64,000 bases of DNA from Cycas panzhihuaensis (taxonomy: Eukaryota > Cycadophyta). Within the stretch, counting starts at the first letter, position 1; each line of letters opens with the position of its first letter. The stretch covers positions 103,237,741 to 103,301,740 of the forward strand of contig CM041465.1 in assembly GCA_023213395.1 (NCBI GenBank), given 5' to 3'. The notes beneath the pieces are model-generated. The model had not been told where the DNA came from, did no database searches, and was given only the letters and a program-made list of their open reading frames with translations. This document shows positions 30,974 to 44,099 of this stretch, one piece after another. The translations under genes were made by a program, and so were the position numbers.

Positions 30974-32020
30974 TGTCAAAAAGAATGAGTCAACTTAGAT
31001 ATGAGGTTTGTGACTACCAGGATATTGATACAACACTGTTCATCAAACACCAGAAAGATAAAGTCACTTATCTCTTAATCTTTATGGATAATATGCTTAT
31101 AATAGGGAATAATGAATAGGTAATTAGCTAGCTAAAGAAGGACTTAGTTAAAATGTTCAAATTGTCTAACCTTGGGTTGATGAAATACTAGGGGATTGAA
31201 GTTGCTCAGAAAGATAGTAAAATCTTTCTTTCTCAAGAAAAATATATCAATGATCTTCTAACAAAGTTTCAATTGAAAGATGCTCGAATTATAGCCACTC
31301 TAATGGAACCCAATGTCAAACTAATGACTGATGGTGATGATCAAGAGGTAGACGCAATACTTTACAAGTAACTTGTAGGTAGTCTCATCTATACTACTAA
31401 TATAAGACCCGATATCACACACTCTATTTGAATTCTTGCTCATTATATGACAAATCCTAAGTAGAATCACTGGCATGTAGTAGTGTGAGTGTTGAGGTAC
31501 CTTAAGATGACCAAAAAATATGGTCTATTATATGAACCTAATTCAAAGTTTAAATTATATATATATATATAGACTTAGACTTGGTTGGAGATAAAGACAT
31601 AAGGAGATCCATATCTTGGTACATAACATTTCTTGGAATAGCACTAATATCATGGAGATCTAGATGAAAGAAGATAGTTATTGATTCAACTACCAAAGCT
31701 GAATACATTACTTCTTCTGAGACTAGTAAGGAGGTGATATGGCTTAGGAAATTATTGGAAATATTAAATATCACCCAAACAAGTCCTACTAGCCTTCGTG
31801 TGGATAATCAATCAGTAATTCACATAGTAAAAAATCTTATATTTCATGATCATACCAAATATATAAGTACAAAAGTCCATAGGATTCGAGAAATAGTTCA
31901 TGATGACATAATTTAACTAGAGTATTGTCCCATAGCAAATCAAGTGGTCGATATCTTCACCAAACCACTACAAAGGGTAAAGTTTGAACAGTTCCATAAG
32001 CAACTCAACCTTTAGGCCTC
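30974..32020 (+). pseudogene. Copia reverse transcriptase C-terminal half and RNase H
   Basis: Continuation of the RT broken at 25,058: DIDTTLFIKHQKDKVTYLLI, then FMDNMLIIG where the family has YVDDMLI (one catalytic Asp is Asn), EKYINDLLTKFQLKDA, and LVGSLIYTTNIRPDI. RNase H follows with WRSR..KIVIDSTTKAEYI, EVIWLRKLLEIL, LRVDNQSVIHIVKNLIFHD and HRIREIVHDDII, ending VVDIFTKPLQRVKFEQF and a final TAG near 32,015. Stops and a short TATATA expansion at 31,557-31,571 disrupt it. Confidence 0.88.
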
Positions 32021-32448
32021 CATCTCTGACTGATTGAAGGAAATGACAACATGATCATTATACTCTATTCCATTTGTGAAAATTCCTTATGGGCATAAAA
32101 GAATAGGAGTAAATCTCTACTCTATCCTATTTGTGAAATCCCTTTGTGGGTATGGAAGGATAAGGATTATACTAGTCTTAGAAAATTGAAACCTATGAAA
32201 ACCTGAAAGGGCATGGGGGATAACAAATGGTATATAAAGACTCAATAGATCAAGCTACACATTTAAGTTGCCTAGCTATTAGGCTATATCAAGAGCCACC
32301 TTAGCCATTTTTATTCAAGAGGTTATAGATCTTAGAAAGTTTGTGGGTTTTTATTCCCCATGAAGGCTTTCCCACAAAAGTGTCAATGTAATAATGAGGT
32401 TTATTAAAGACCTAATAGAATATATTTTATCATAATAACCTTTTACCA

Positions 32449-32460
32449 TTAAGGGGGGGA
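32449..32460 (+). other. Copia polypurine tract
   Basis: TTAAGGGGGGGA directly before TGATGG, in the right place after RNase H. Confidence 0.75.
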
Positions 32461-32461
32461 T

Positions 32462-32767
32462 TGATGGATATTAATGCATCAAGGTCATTAGATTAATTAT
32501 ATAAAGGTGACTTTAAGTTAACTAAATCACATAGTTAAATGTAATTTCATTTACATTTAAGTGTAATTTTAGGATCATGTCATTAGCCAAGAAACTTCTT
32601 TGAAAACTCAAATACACATCATTTAATATATAAGGTTAAATGTGAAAGGGAGAGTCATAATTTTTACCTCTTATTTTTTCTCTCAATCTTGTCCTCTTCA
32701 TCTTGCTCTTATTATATGCCATTACTTTAGTGTAGTGGAGTTTGGTAACTAGATTCTTTACCCAACA
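32462..32767 (+). repeat. Copia 3' LTR
   Basis: It starts TGATGGATATTAATG after the polypurine tract and is taken to end at CCCAACA (about 306 bp). The 5' LTR is out of the window, so the right boundary rests only on the TG/CA rule and the length usual for copia. Confidence 0.55.
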
Positions 32768-32795
32768 ATAGTCATATTGGATAGATTTTGTTCAT

Positions 32796-32957
32796 TATTG
32801 AGACTACAATGGGTCTATACAACTAGATCTAAAGGTCTTAAGCTAGCCCACTTAAGTGGATCTAAACTATGAATTGTAGTTATGGACAAGATTGACACAT
32901 AACCTACCGCAGATGCCAAGTAGGTAGTGGTAGATATATTCTCCTAATTAAGTCTCC

Positions 32958-32991
<34 letters not shown>

Positions 32992-33685
32992 TTTTTCTTT
33001 TATATTTTTTTATTCTTCTCTTCTTTTTTTTTATTATCTATTTACTTTAGGGGAGCATATATATATGTGTGTAGTCCAAGTAGTGTTAAGTAGGGTTGGT
33101 GGTAAGTCAAATCATAGGGAAACTAGGCAAACTTGCCATATTAGCTATGCTTTTAAAAATGGCACAACCAACCATGAGAAGCTAGTGAAGAGGGTCAAAA
33201 TGTGGGGTATCAAGGGCTAGTCATATAAGCACCCTTAGTGGGACATGCATTAAATAGGATCATCATGTCATAGGACATGCATGGAATAGGGTTGTCATGT
33301 TGGTGACCATAAGAAACTAAGGTTCCTTACTTTAATGAGGGCTAAATAGGAGAAACTATAGGCTCACAAGGAATTAATGAGTCTATGAGGGGAATGGATA
33401 TATGAAAACTAAGTCACAAGCCATGCCACAAGCTAGGTGAGTGGGTAATGTTATGACAAAGTATTACATAAAGAGAACTAATGTGGAGTCTTTAAGAGCA
33501 CCTAAAACTCAATCCAAAGGCATGCTAGTGGAAATGAGAGACCTATAGGCTGGCAACATAGCTAAGCAAAGGCCATAATGATAATGGGAAGAGTTATTAG
33601 TACTAACGTACAAGAAGTAAAGTGGTCTTGAGGAAAGAATGAGACTGGAAAGTTAGAGAAAAGTGGAGGTCAAGCAATATATTTT
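32796..33685 (+). repeat. Dispersed repeat A (about 0.9 kb)
   Basis: It matches 58,489-59,309 in the same orientation: GAGACTACAATGGGTCTATAC, GATGCCAAGTAGGTAGTGG, TTTACTTTAGGGGAGCATATATATAT, ACTAATGTGGAGTCT and GAGGTCAAG in order. It has no reading frame. It begins next to the copia LTR, so the copia element probably landed in this repeat. Confidence 0.85.
32948..32992. repeat. (TC)n(AC)n microsatellite
   Basis: A CTCTCTCTCTCT run followed by ACACACACACAC inside repeat A. Repeat B has only a short CATACACACATACATA at the same place. Confidence 0.9.
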
Positions 33686-36600
33686 CCATATTTTTAGTAA
33701 AAGAATTTACATTTATAATAATTATTAAACACATGACCAATCATCCACCAATCTATGCCATTGATTTGCTTTTAAAATATGCAATGTACATTTATAAATA
33801 TACTTGTTATTAGACAAAGAAAATATTTTCTTCTAAAGAAATCTATATTGAATGTGAATTGAATAAAAAGATTAACAAGTCTATGATTTGTTGTAATTGA
33901 TCCCTTTTAAGTGGAAATCTTTAGGTTGGATATATTTAAATGTTTATCTATCTCAAAGACATATAAGGGGTCCTTGTAAGGAATCAAAGGTAATAATTAT
34001 CTAAGCTATGTAAAATTCATCCTGAATATTGATAATGATCAATGATAATTCTTAGAATTAGCAATTAGAAGAGATCTACCACTTGGCAAATTATTTAATA
34101 AAAACATAAGAAGCACAAGTACCTCTAAAGTAAAAATATATATGTTAAGAGAATGAAAGATGGGTAGCCATATTTTATGAATAAATATATAAATTGGTCA
34201 TTCTAAGATTGATTTACTATTGATCATAGAATGACTAATCAATCATAATAACCCAAACTAGCATTGTAGCATGAATTTATTATATAAGATGTTTAGAATA
34301 TAATCGTAAGATGTCATTTAGGATTAGTTAAAGCTAAGGTCTAACTATATAAGGATCTATTAATTAAGATGGAATCCTTATATATGCTTGCCTATTGCTT
34401 TATTTATAAGCTATCATTAAATCAATTCATCTCTTAAATTAAGACTTTCAAAGGAAATGCATACACCAGTCTATTATTTTAAAGGTTCTCCATTTCTCTA
34501 AAAAAGCATATATGTGTTGCTAACTCCCCATCCACAATAATCTTGTGAAATAGTTAAGTAATGAAAATACAAAATGATACTATCAAGTAAACATGCTCAC
34601 ATGACAAACACTGCACATGAATTAAGGCAAACTTCTCCTATTATGAGAGAGGGAACCACAATAGTCCTTAGAGGACAAGATATAAGCCCAAAATACAACC
34701 ATCCAAGAGACTTCAAAGCCTTGACTAGATGAAGTATAAAATAAAAGAGAAAGAGAAAAAGTAATAAATGACCTAATATGTATGCACACACACATACACA
34801 TATATACCAATGCATATAAATATCTTTTTTATGCTCTTTTCTCTCAATAGTTATCTAATTAACTATTAATTGACTTATCAACTAATATTTTATTTGCAAT
34901 GACAAGAAATACATTATAAACTTAGATCACAATTGTCATTTTGTTGGATGTGATTGCCATGCCATTGATCATGATTACCATATTATTGATCATGATCATC
35001 TAGTCCTCTATTATGGTCATTTTTCTTCTAGTCTATCTTCAACCTTGGTTGTAGCCTCTAAAATGGTTTCAAAATCTAATACAAACTTACCAGCACACAT
35101 CTCTCTTAGCACAAAACCATTGAGTACACTTATTTGATGATATTAATTAAAATTTTTTAATATTCAATGGCCCATTTGGCAACCTTCTTCCCCCCTCCAC
35201 CCCCAAAATTTTGAATTAATAAGCTATAAATAATATGTTAAGATGGAAATGACCTTGTCATTTGGGTGAAAAAAATGATGTTAAGGCATGACTATAATTG
35301 TTTAGACCCTTTGATATTATACTTTTCCCCTTAATCACAAAATATTTTTTTACTCCAATCATTAGGTCATCTACCCTCTTTGGTGAACCCCACATAGTTG
35401 CTCACTAATTTTAATAATAGTCAATAATAGAAATACTTGATTAATACTAAATATCAAAAGATGAAAACAAAAGAATACCAATAATCACTCTAGATTGCAT
35501 TAAAAAGAAAAAATACTCACATGATAGCAAATATGACAATTCACAAATAAATGAAATAATATAAATTGTGGTAACTTCACAATAAAATGAAATAGTAATA
35601 ACTAATAAAGCTTATCTCTATTACAAAGCTTCTACAAGAGTCTTCTACCAAAACTTGTGCTTTTTAAGGTAGGGAAGTCTCCCAAAATAAAGCCTCATAT
35701 AAAAGGAGTGATGAAAACAAATAAGATAAAAAAGCCTAATCTTACAAATGACCCAAATACTTCTTATATAAGTCAGACATAAATTTTACCAAAAAATCTT
35801 ATGTATTTTAGGCTAGGGTCAACCTTAAATTTAATCTTTAATAATCTATATTTAGGAATCCATATTTTAAACTATCATAACTTCTTCATATAATGTTTGT
35901 TTGAGGTCCATTATTACTTATTTAGAAGCTAATGAGGAACTCTACATAATGATTAGTGTTTTATAACTTATTTCTTTAATTTTAATATTATAATTATAAA
36001 ATACATAATGTTTCTCCATTTTGAAAGATGCTTTGGTCTATTTGAAGGGATCAACATGCAACAATTCTCTTCCTCTTTCAATATGCTTTACCCTTAAAAC
36101 ATGGGTATAGATAAATGATGTTTCCACCATGATTCACATTTTACTTAAACCTTTTATATGTATTTAAGAGTTAGCCCCACTTGGTCAATTTAGTTACAGA
36201 TTGGTTATCCATGACATGTAATAATTACTTAGTATTTTTAAATTTGAGCATAAATAAATTCTATAAATCATCTCTTAATATTAGTACTTATTTATGTCCC
36301 TTTTTATTCAAGGTTTCTAATGATTTAAAAGTACTTGTTATTGCTTCTTTTATTGATGTTGTTATACCTTATAGTTTAATTTCCATGTGATGTCATGCCA
36401 GGGAAATATACTTATCCCTTAGAACTTATTTCTCTAATGGAGTAACTCTCACAATGGAATGTCCAACATCCTTCTTCAAGTCTTGCTTTTAGATACTAGA
36501 GCTCTATTAGTACTAAAATAACATATCTTGCATTTAGTAGATCTTAGGACTTGTCTATTATGGGCTCACTCTACTAGAGGCCTTGTATCCTACTTCCATA

Positions 36601-39600
36601 TTACATTTGTAGGAGTCATTCCTTAAGAAAGGGAGACAACTTAAATGGGAGAGGATGTTTTTAACGTAAGGATAAGGATCTTATATAGATAGATGGTTTG
36701 TGATGTACCTATAAATATCCTTTGAGTTAGCTTCATTGAATTAGTCAATGGGTGCTTATAAATACATAATAAGATAGAGACAATAATTATTATATTATTA
36801 TTAGAATTATTTTTTAATTTTTCCTTCTAGACTTATAACTATAAATCTCAATGCCTAGGCTTATTTAATCACTTGGGATTGTCATACTAATATAAAAGCA
36901 ACTTTCAATCCCCCTCACAGTCTAGATTTATCATTAACAAATCTTGTAATCTTTTAGGTTACCTCTATTACCTTGGAACCTCCATAAATATATGAATGTT
37001 TTATGGGATCTTCATCTCTTATATGCTCTGTCTATATCTTGCATCTTCCATTTCTATTACCTTAAGTCATGCATTCTTCATCTAGGAATCATGGAGACTA
37101 GGGCTTGTTCTAATAGGACTCCATTACCTCACTCTCTAACTACCCACCACCTTCCAATTGTGATTTAGGATAATGTGATAAACATATTATATTGTCACCA
37201 ATCTATGGTTTAAAATATAAATCCCAAAAGTGATTTGAACCTCCCAGATGTGCTAACTACAAGCTTTGGGTTTGAAATATATAGATCAAATACTAATTTA
37301 TGAACCCCAAAAGTGGTTTGGCTATTCAAACCTCCTCCACACTTCAAAATTTACTAGTCGACCATTCTTCTTTGTAGTGTTAGCTACTAACCATACCTCC
37401 CATATCGCACCCTCAAAGAACATCTTCTATACCATAAGCATGGCATTTTCATACTATTTTCCCTTAGCAAGGTGACTTTTTCCATCTATATACCTTTGGT
37501 CCTAGTGTTAAATTTCTTTGTAAGGTGAATTCCTCTAATTATAGATTATAACATCTTTTTATAGTATCTAGAGTCACCTATGTCTTTACCCATTATACAT
37601 CTCTTCCCTTTGTACCTATAATATCCTTTGATAGTATCTGAAGTTGCCTATGTCTATCCCCATCACACAATTATGCCCTTTTACCTAAGACATCTTTCCT
37701 TTAGCTCATATATCCTCTCTACCTTATTTGAGAATAATTATCGAAAGATTCACTCTTCACAAGTTCTTTTCTTTGAAATATTAGGGATACCTAGTGCTAT
37801 TACTACTTGTTTATAATCTATCCATTTGATTTGAATGCTTTTAAAGCTTAGTCCACAATTCCCTTTAAAAGCTCATGGAAGACTTACATACCTTTCTTAG
37901 TAGGCATCATTAATGAAGTGATTGGGTGGTTGAAGAACATTTTTGGATAGGATAGAGTAGCAAACATCATAAGGACCATAGGTGGGTATTCAAACATGTA
38001 GGTATATATGCTGCCATTTTGAACTTTTTTAGTTGTTTATTCCCATTCAAATTATTCCTAATCATTCCTTATGTGTATTTTCCTTTTTCTTCACCTTACC
38101 TTTATCTCTTTATCTATTAATTTTTGTCTCTAATGATAACTCTTATTTTGTTTGTCAGTTTGTATTTCTTAAGACTCAATCATTAAATTATTTAAGTTAT
38201 TAATTAATCACCGCTTTCAATGAGAATTATCTTATTATTTGTTACTTCATTTTGTTGTTTAATCATCTTATTTAGTTACTAATACGTTGGTATTGTCTCT
38301 TCATTTATCATCAATTACCTTCTTTAGTAAACCACTTATCTTCACTCATTTTATTTCTTAGCCTTCATTTAACTAATTCCTTCTCGACTACACCCTTTAT
38401 TTATTCCATTTTAGTTTGTTTAAAAAAAGAGCTAAAAAATACATTTTATTATCTATCAAATTACCACTTATTATTATCTAGCTAATTATTTAAGCATTTT
38501 GTTACTTAATTACCTAATATTATATTATTCATTTACTTATACCATATCATTTAATTGTTATCATCACTTGATTAGTACTCCCTCAATTGGTTGTTTATTA
38601 GTTCTTTTAGCTTTTTTCTAGTTCATTAATTCCTTTCATTTGTGCTTAGAATAAAGTAAAGATGTCATTAACAATCCTCTAGTTTTTATTAGAACCTAGT
38701 TATAAAACTTAACCTCTAACATTACCAGGGTGTTAAACAAGGGATTATAAGCTCTTAGGCTTAGACTTCTTACTCAAAATCATCCCCTTAATTTATAAGT
38801 TTGAACCTTATAGAAGCCAGTACACTTAACACTTCTTTAAACTTTTGAGGGTTAGGAAAACACATAAAACATAACCAAATAGCTTGAGTGCTCATCTGTG
38901 ATTGTTCTTAACCTATTAGTCTGATGATATAGTTTATGAAATTCACCATGGATAACAAGTGCAAGAAGTTGTATAATTTGATAGTTATTTAAGAGAAGTA
39001 CACACATATTAGCACACCTAATTTTGAGTTTAATATTGAATGAATCACTATAGAAAATATTAGTGTAATTATAACTAATGACGGACCTTTTGTTTTGATC
39101 TTAGAATACTAGGAGTGCACAATAAGGGAAAGGCATAAAACATATGACAAAATTATGAAGCCTAAAAAGTAAAGAAGAGTGGGTGGAAGCTCTTAGAAAT
39201 AATCTTATCAAAGGACAAGAGATAATATTAGAGGGATATAACCAACCTCATCCTAATATATAAATGAGATTCTATGTCCCTCAACTAAAGATATAAATAA
39301 ACCAATAATAAGGTACATAAATTACTAAGGTCTTTTAATAGAAGACCAAAAGGTAGTTCCCTTTAACTTTTATTTCTAACACTTACAAGCCCTCTATGCA
39401 TATAAAAAGAAGAAGCTTCAAAAACTAGATTTATAACAACTTAACAAAGAATACAGGTCCTACGAACCTAAAGTTTAGATTCAATAAATAGAATAATAAT
39501 TCTAATTAGCAAAAAATGAGGATAATAAAAAGTTTCCCTTTGCCACCTTTACAAAAGGTGGAAAAGCATGGAATGAACTAGCTTTACAAACTAAATCCCT

Positions 39601-39718
39601 TCTTGGAATAAATTTGTTAGGTTGTTTATAAAGCAACTTGAGACCACAAAAAATATAGACTACTACTATGAGTTTAAAAGGCTAAGGTAAATAGGTATAG
39701 TAGAAGAATATAACAAGG
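33686..39718. other. AT-rich stretch without a recognised gene
   Basis: Six kilobases in which the longest frames are short, on both strands, and show no motif. One 70-bp tandem duplication (37,548-37,687) stands out. GGGAGACAACTTAAATGGGAGAGGATGTT near 36,631-36,660 resembles a gypsy polypurine tract plus LTR start, but no coding sequence precedes it. Probably old, unrecognisable element remains. Confidence 0.5.
37548..37687. repeat. 70-bp tandem duplication
   Basis: Units at 37,548 and 37,618 share ATAGTATCT, CCTATGTCT and CCCATTATACA/CCCATCACACA blocks with about a quarter of bases changed. Confidence 0.7.
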
Positions 39719-39859
39719 ATTTCTCTTTTTCTTTATTTGGTTTAAATAAATGGGGGTTAAAAGGGGAGTCCCAACCCCTATACATACATCTTCCAATGAG
39801 GCACCGCTATTGGTTGTGACAAGCCCATGACCTAGCTAAAGAAACAAGACCAAGTCAAC

Positions 39860-42800
39860 CTACATTGCAGCAAATCCTTCCATATCCTTTTTGGCCAAAC
39901 CCATAATCTGTTCAGGAAAGCCTTCCTTCCAAACCTCTGAAGCTCTAGAAAAAACACCCTGATTAGCCAATCTATCTGCGACCTTATTTCCTTCCTTGTA
40001 AATATGACTCACCTAGACGTTGTCCCTGATTTGGAGTAACGTCTTCACATCATCAATCATAGCACTGTGTTTCCACTCTAGCTCAACTTCACCTCTGATC
40101 AACCTAACCACATTTATCGAATTGCCTTCCACTATGACTCTCGGGCATCCCTCTTTGGAAGCAAGGTCCACCGCTCTACGCATCACTTCAAGATCTGCCC
40201 TATGGTTGGTCTGAATACCATAATATTCAATGAAAGCCCATATAATCCTACCATCTTTATCTTTGTAAACTCCTCCTCCCATAGCCTCTCCAAGATTACC
40301 TTTTGACGCTCCATCAAAGTTTACTTTTATCCAATCTGCTGGCAGGGGGCTCCATAGCCCCAACCTCTCCTACCTTGGTTTTATAATAAAATTCTCCACT
40401 CCCCAATCTACTAGAATCCTTCATTTAATAAGAGAAATAGAATCAGTCTCCTCCACCTTGAGGTTCTCCTTTAGGGCTACCAAGATGATCCAGAATAACC
40501 TCTGTTCATTCATTTTCTCCTCTTGCAATATACGCCTATTCCTCTCTTTCTAGATATTCAAGGCCAACATAGGTAACGAGGATGACCACAAGGAATTCAG
40601 GGTTTTACTTCTAAATGGGCAAACCTAAGCCTCTGCTAGATTTATTACTGAATCAGGGAGGATCTAGTACACCCCAAAGGTGGTCCACAACTCCGCCCAT
40701 ACCTCCCTAGTATAGGGACAATACAAGATGAGGTGATCTAAGGATTCCTCCACTTGGAGATAAAGGATGCATCTATTTACCATAAAAAAACCTCTTTTTC
40801 TTAAGTTGTCCACGGTGAGAATCTTGTTTTTAAAAGTCAGCCATCAAAAGATAGCAAGCTTTGGGATCAAGCCCATAGTCCAAATTATGCCTAAAAGGTT
40901 ATTCTTAGTTAACCCTCTATCAACTATTAAGGACAAATATCCTGACTTGACCATATAGGTCCTGGATTTGGAGCCCGTCCAAACTAATACATCATTCTTA
41001 GGAAATTTGGGAATATAAATCTTGTTAAGCTCATTCCTAAGACCTGAAATCTATTGTGCGTGCCCTCGGCACAATAAGATTTCACCAAAATTTGTCCAAT
41101 ATTTCCCTTCTTCCTTATCAACCAGGTGGTCAACCACTTTGTTCCTATAGATTCTCCTACACTCGGCCTATAGGGGGGAAAGAGTCAGATTTGAAGATAA
41201 TTGGAAATTTTCGCACTAGATGTCTTCCCAAAACTCAATAGATTTTCCATCCCCCAAGTTCTATTGAGCTCTCGTGACTAACATCTCCCTAATAGACAAA
41301 AGGCTCCTCTAAATAATTGATCCCATTCCAGAAGGAATAAAATTCAAAAACGGGTTACCCTTGAGGTATTTCCTAGTGATTAACTTGCGCTAGAATATCT
41401 CCTCCTTAATAGCAAGGCTCCAACCTAATTTAGCAATTAGAGCCTTATTAAAATAAGTTATGTCCTTGACATTTAAGCCTCCAACCCATTTAGGGCAACA
41501 AACTTTTTCCCACAACACCAAATGAACTCTCTACCTGTCCTTAGATCCAGGCCAAAGAAACCTTTTCTGAATTGACTCCAAAGCCTTGATAACCTTCACA
41601 GGGCACCTAAATAGAGACATCATATATGTTAGGATACTCTAAAGAGATGCCACCAATAATTAAAGTTTACCAGCCTAACTTAGAAGGGACCCTTTCCATC
41701 CTGCCAACTTCCATTGAACCTGACTAATGATTGGGTTCCACAGGTCCTTCTATATTTTCCCCACAAAAATAGGCATACCTAAATACCAAGTAGGGAGGGT
41801 CCTAATAGGAATCTCCAAAAGTCTACTTACAGTCCTTTGTGTCTTGTCCAAGGTATTCAGGAAGAAAATACTGTTCTTCTCTAAGTTTACCTTCTGGTTT
41901 GTGGTAGTCTCCAGTCTCTCCAATTGAGCTTTGATAGCTTTTTCATCCATTATGGAGGCCATACTCAAAATAATATTATCATCCAAAAACTGTCTATGGA
42001 CCAAATTATCAACCCCTGAGCTAGGGATTAGCCCAGATATCTTCCTCAAAGTCCTAACTTCCTCCATGGACCTACCAAATAGTTCAACCATAAATATATA
42101 CAAGTAAGGAGCTATGGGATCCCCTTGTTTAAGCCCTTTATATCCTGGAAAAACAGTTGTAGAGGATCCATTAACAATGACTGAAAAGCTAGGATTGGAT
42201 ATACAACCCTACATCTGTCCAATGCTCCCCAAAACTGAAAGCCCTGATACAATCTAAGAGACATCCCCACGAGACCTTATCATATGCCTTAGATAAATCA
42301 ATCTTTACAATCATTCCAGGAACTTTCCTCTGTGAAGTCAAGTGGATTATTTCATGAAACACAATTATACCATCTAGAATCTATCTCCCCTTCATGAAAT
42401 TATCTTGATTAGGACCTATTAATATAGGGAGAAACTCCTTTAACCTGTTGGCCAAGATCTTTGCCAAAATTTTTTATTTCACGTTACAAAGACTAATCGG
42501 CCTGAAGTCTTCCATTCTTTTCGCATCCCCTTTCTTAGGTATTAAAACCAACAATGTTGCTTTCCATTCTCTATAAATCCTTCCATTTTCAAAAAATTCC
42601 TTCACAGCCTCAAGGTAATCCTCTTTAATTATATCCCAATATTCTTAATAAAATCCTGGAGGGAAGCCATCCAGACCCAAGGCTTTGTCTTTCTTTATAC
42701 TGTACATTGCTTTCTCTACTTCAGCCAAAGTGAAGGGGGCTTCCGATACTTTATTCATTACATATCCCACCTTCTTAGGAATCTGGGCTAGTGCCTCCTT

Positions 42801-44060
42801 TCTGGTCTCCTCATCCACACATCCAAGCTCATTGAAGAGATCTATAAAATATTCCACAGCCACCCCTTTTAATTTATCCTGCCTAATCTCCTCCCCTTCC
42901 TTATTCAGTAAACTTTTGATATAGTTGCTTGCTCTGTGTTTAATTGTAATCATATGGAAGAATTTAGTATTCCTGTCCCCCTCTGCTAGCCATAACGCCC
43001 TAGACTTTTGCCTCTAGAATATTTCTTCCTTTGATAAGATTCCTTCCAGGTCAGAGATGTGCCTTTTTTCTTTCTAGTCAAGGATTATTGTCCTACCTTG
43101 GCCTTGGATTTGCTCTTCTAGGCCTGCAAACTCTTCTAATATCTCTTCTTTTTTGACAAAGATATCCCCATATGAGGTCTTATTCCACACCTTTAGATAT
43201 TGCTTGACACTGTTTAATTTAATCGAAAACCTCCTCATAGCACATCCCTAATCAGGTTCTACCCACTGTTCTGCCAATAGGTTTCAGAGCACATGATCCT
43301 TAATCCACATAATCTCAAACTAAAAGGGCGAGCCTTTATTCCCCTTAGGCCCATCCCAACCCAAAGCCAACAGGGAGTGATCTGAGACTGACTTTGGCAA
43401 AGCTTCCAATCTAATATTACTCTATTGGCTAAACTAAGCATAATTAATAACCACTCTATCTAATCTTACCTGAATGTGACTTGTGCCTAGACTCTTATTT
43501 GACCACGTGAATTTAGGACCTCTCAGAGGCAAGTACGTCAAACCTCCCTTCTGCAGGAAAGCCCCCAAGTCCTCCATACTTTAAGTCCATTCTATCTAAC
43601 CCCCTTTCTTTTCCTTAGGGGAGAGAGTTATGTTAAAGTCCCTAGCTATCAGCTAGGGACCTAACCAATCCTTATGGGTTACTAACAACCTATCCCATAA
43701 TTGCCTCCTGCCCTCCTGCATTAGGGGGGTATATACGTTGGTGACTAACCATTTGCTATTAGTTTCTTTACTTATTAGCCATTAGGAAATGAAGTGCTTC
43801 GCGGTAAGGGAGGCTTCTCCCTCCCATCCTCTAGGATCCTAGAGGGCGACTAATCCTTCAGACCCCTTGTTCTTATTAAATGTGATCCACTCAGATCCTT
43901 TCTAAATTATGTTTTGCATAATTGCCTTATTTTCAATAGTCATTTTAGTCTCTTGGATCAAAAGAATGTCTAGCTTTAGATGACTCTGCATCTCTCTAAC
44001 CATCCTATATTTTGATGGAATATTTATGCCTCAGATATTCCAGGAAGCCAGTGATAACTG
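39860..44060 (-). pseudogene. LINE ORF2: endonuclease, reverse transcriptase, RNase H
   Basis: Domain order on the minus strand. Apurinic-type endonuclease (44,060-43,250): SWNI, LLIQETK, NVYTPL, IARDFNITLS, FTWSNKSLG, RLDRVVIN and SDHSLLALG. RT (42,950-41,300): KDKALGLDGFPPGFY, LIPKKGDAKRMEDFRPISL, KILAKILANRL, PNQDNFMKGR, MIVKIDLSKAYDKVSW, and the catalytic FLDD box (42,010) where FADD or YADD is usual. zf-RVT (about 41,100-40,560): ILTVDNLRKRGF, EESLDHLILYCP. RNase H (40,363-39,860): VNFDGASKGNLG, NHRADLEVMRRAV, VIVEGNSINVV, NKVADRLANQG. Many TAG/TGA stops and a few frameshifts; the first RNase H Asp is present. Confidence 0.88.
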
Positions 44061-44099
44061 CTTGCAAGCTCCTGACCTCACTTCTTACTTCTGGTTTTG

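Noticed and set aside
32948-32992. Alternating repeats considered as a CRISPR-like or regulatory array
   Set aside because: Plain dinucleotide microsatellite, and the window is clearly eukaryotic.
34597-34815. Minus-strand frames that look like membrane segments
   Set aside because: AT-rich sequence with a CA/TA repeat gives Leu/Phe/Ile by chance. No support from any second copy.
36631-36660. Purine tract followed by ATGTT, as at a gypsy 3' LTR start
   Set aside because: No pol or gag sequence precedes it and no matching LTR was found.
43259-43441. 60-codon minus-strand frame as a separate gene
   Set aside because: It lies within the LINE endonuclease region in another frame.
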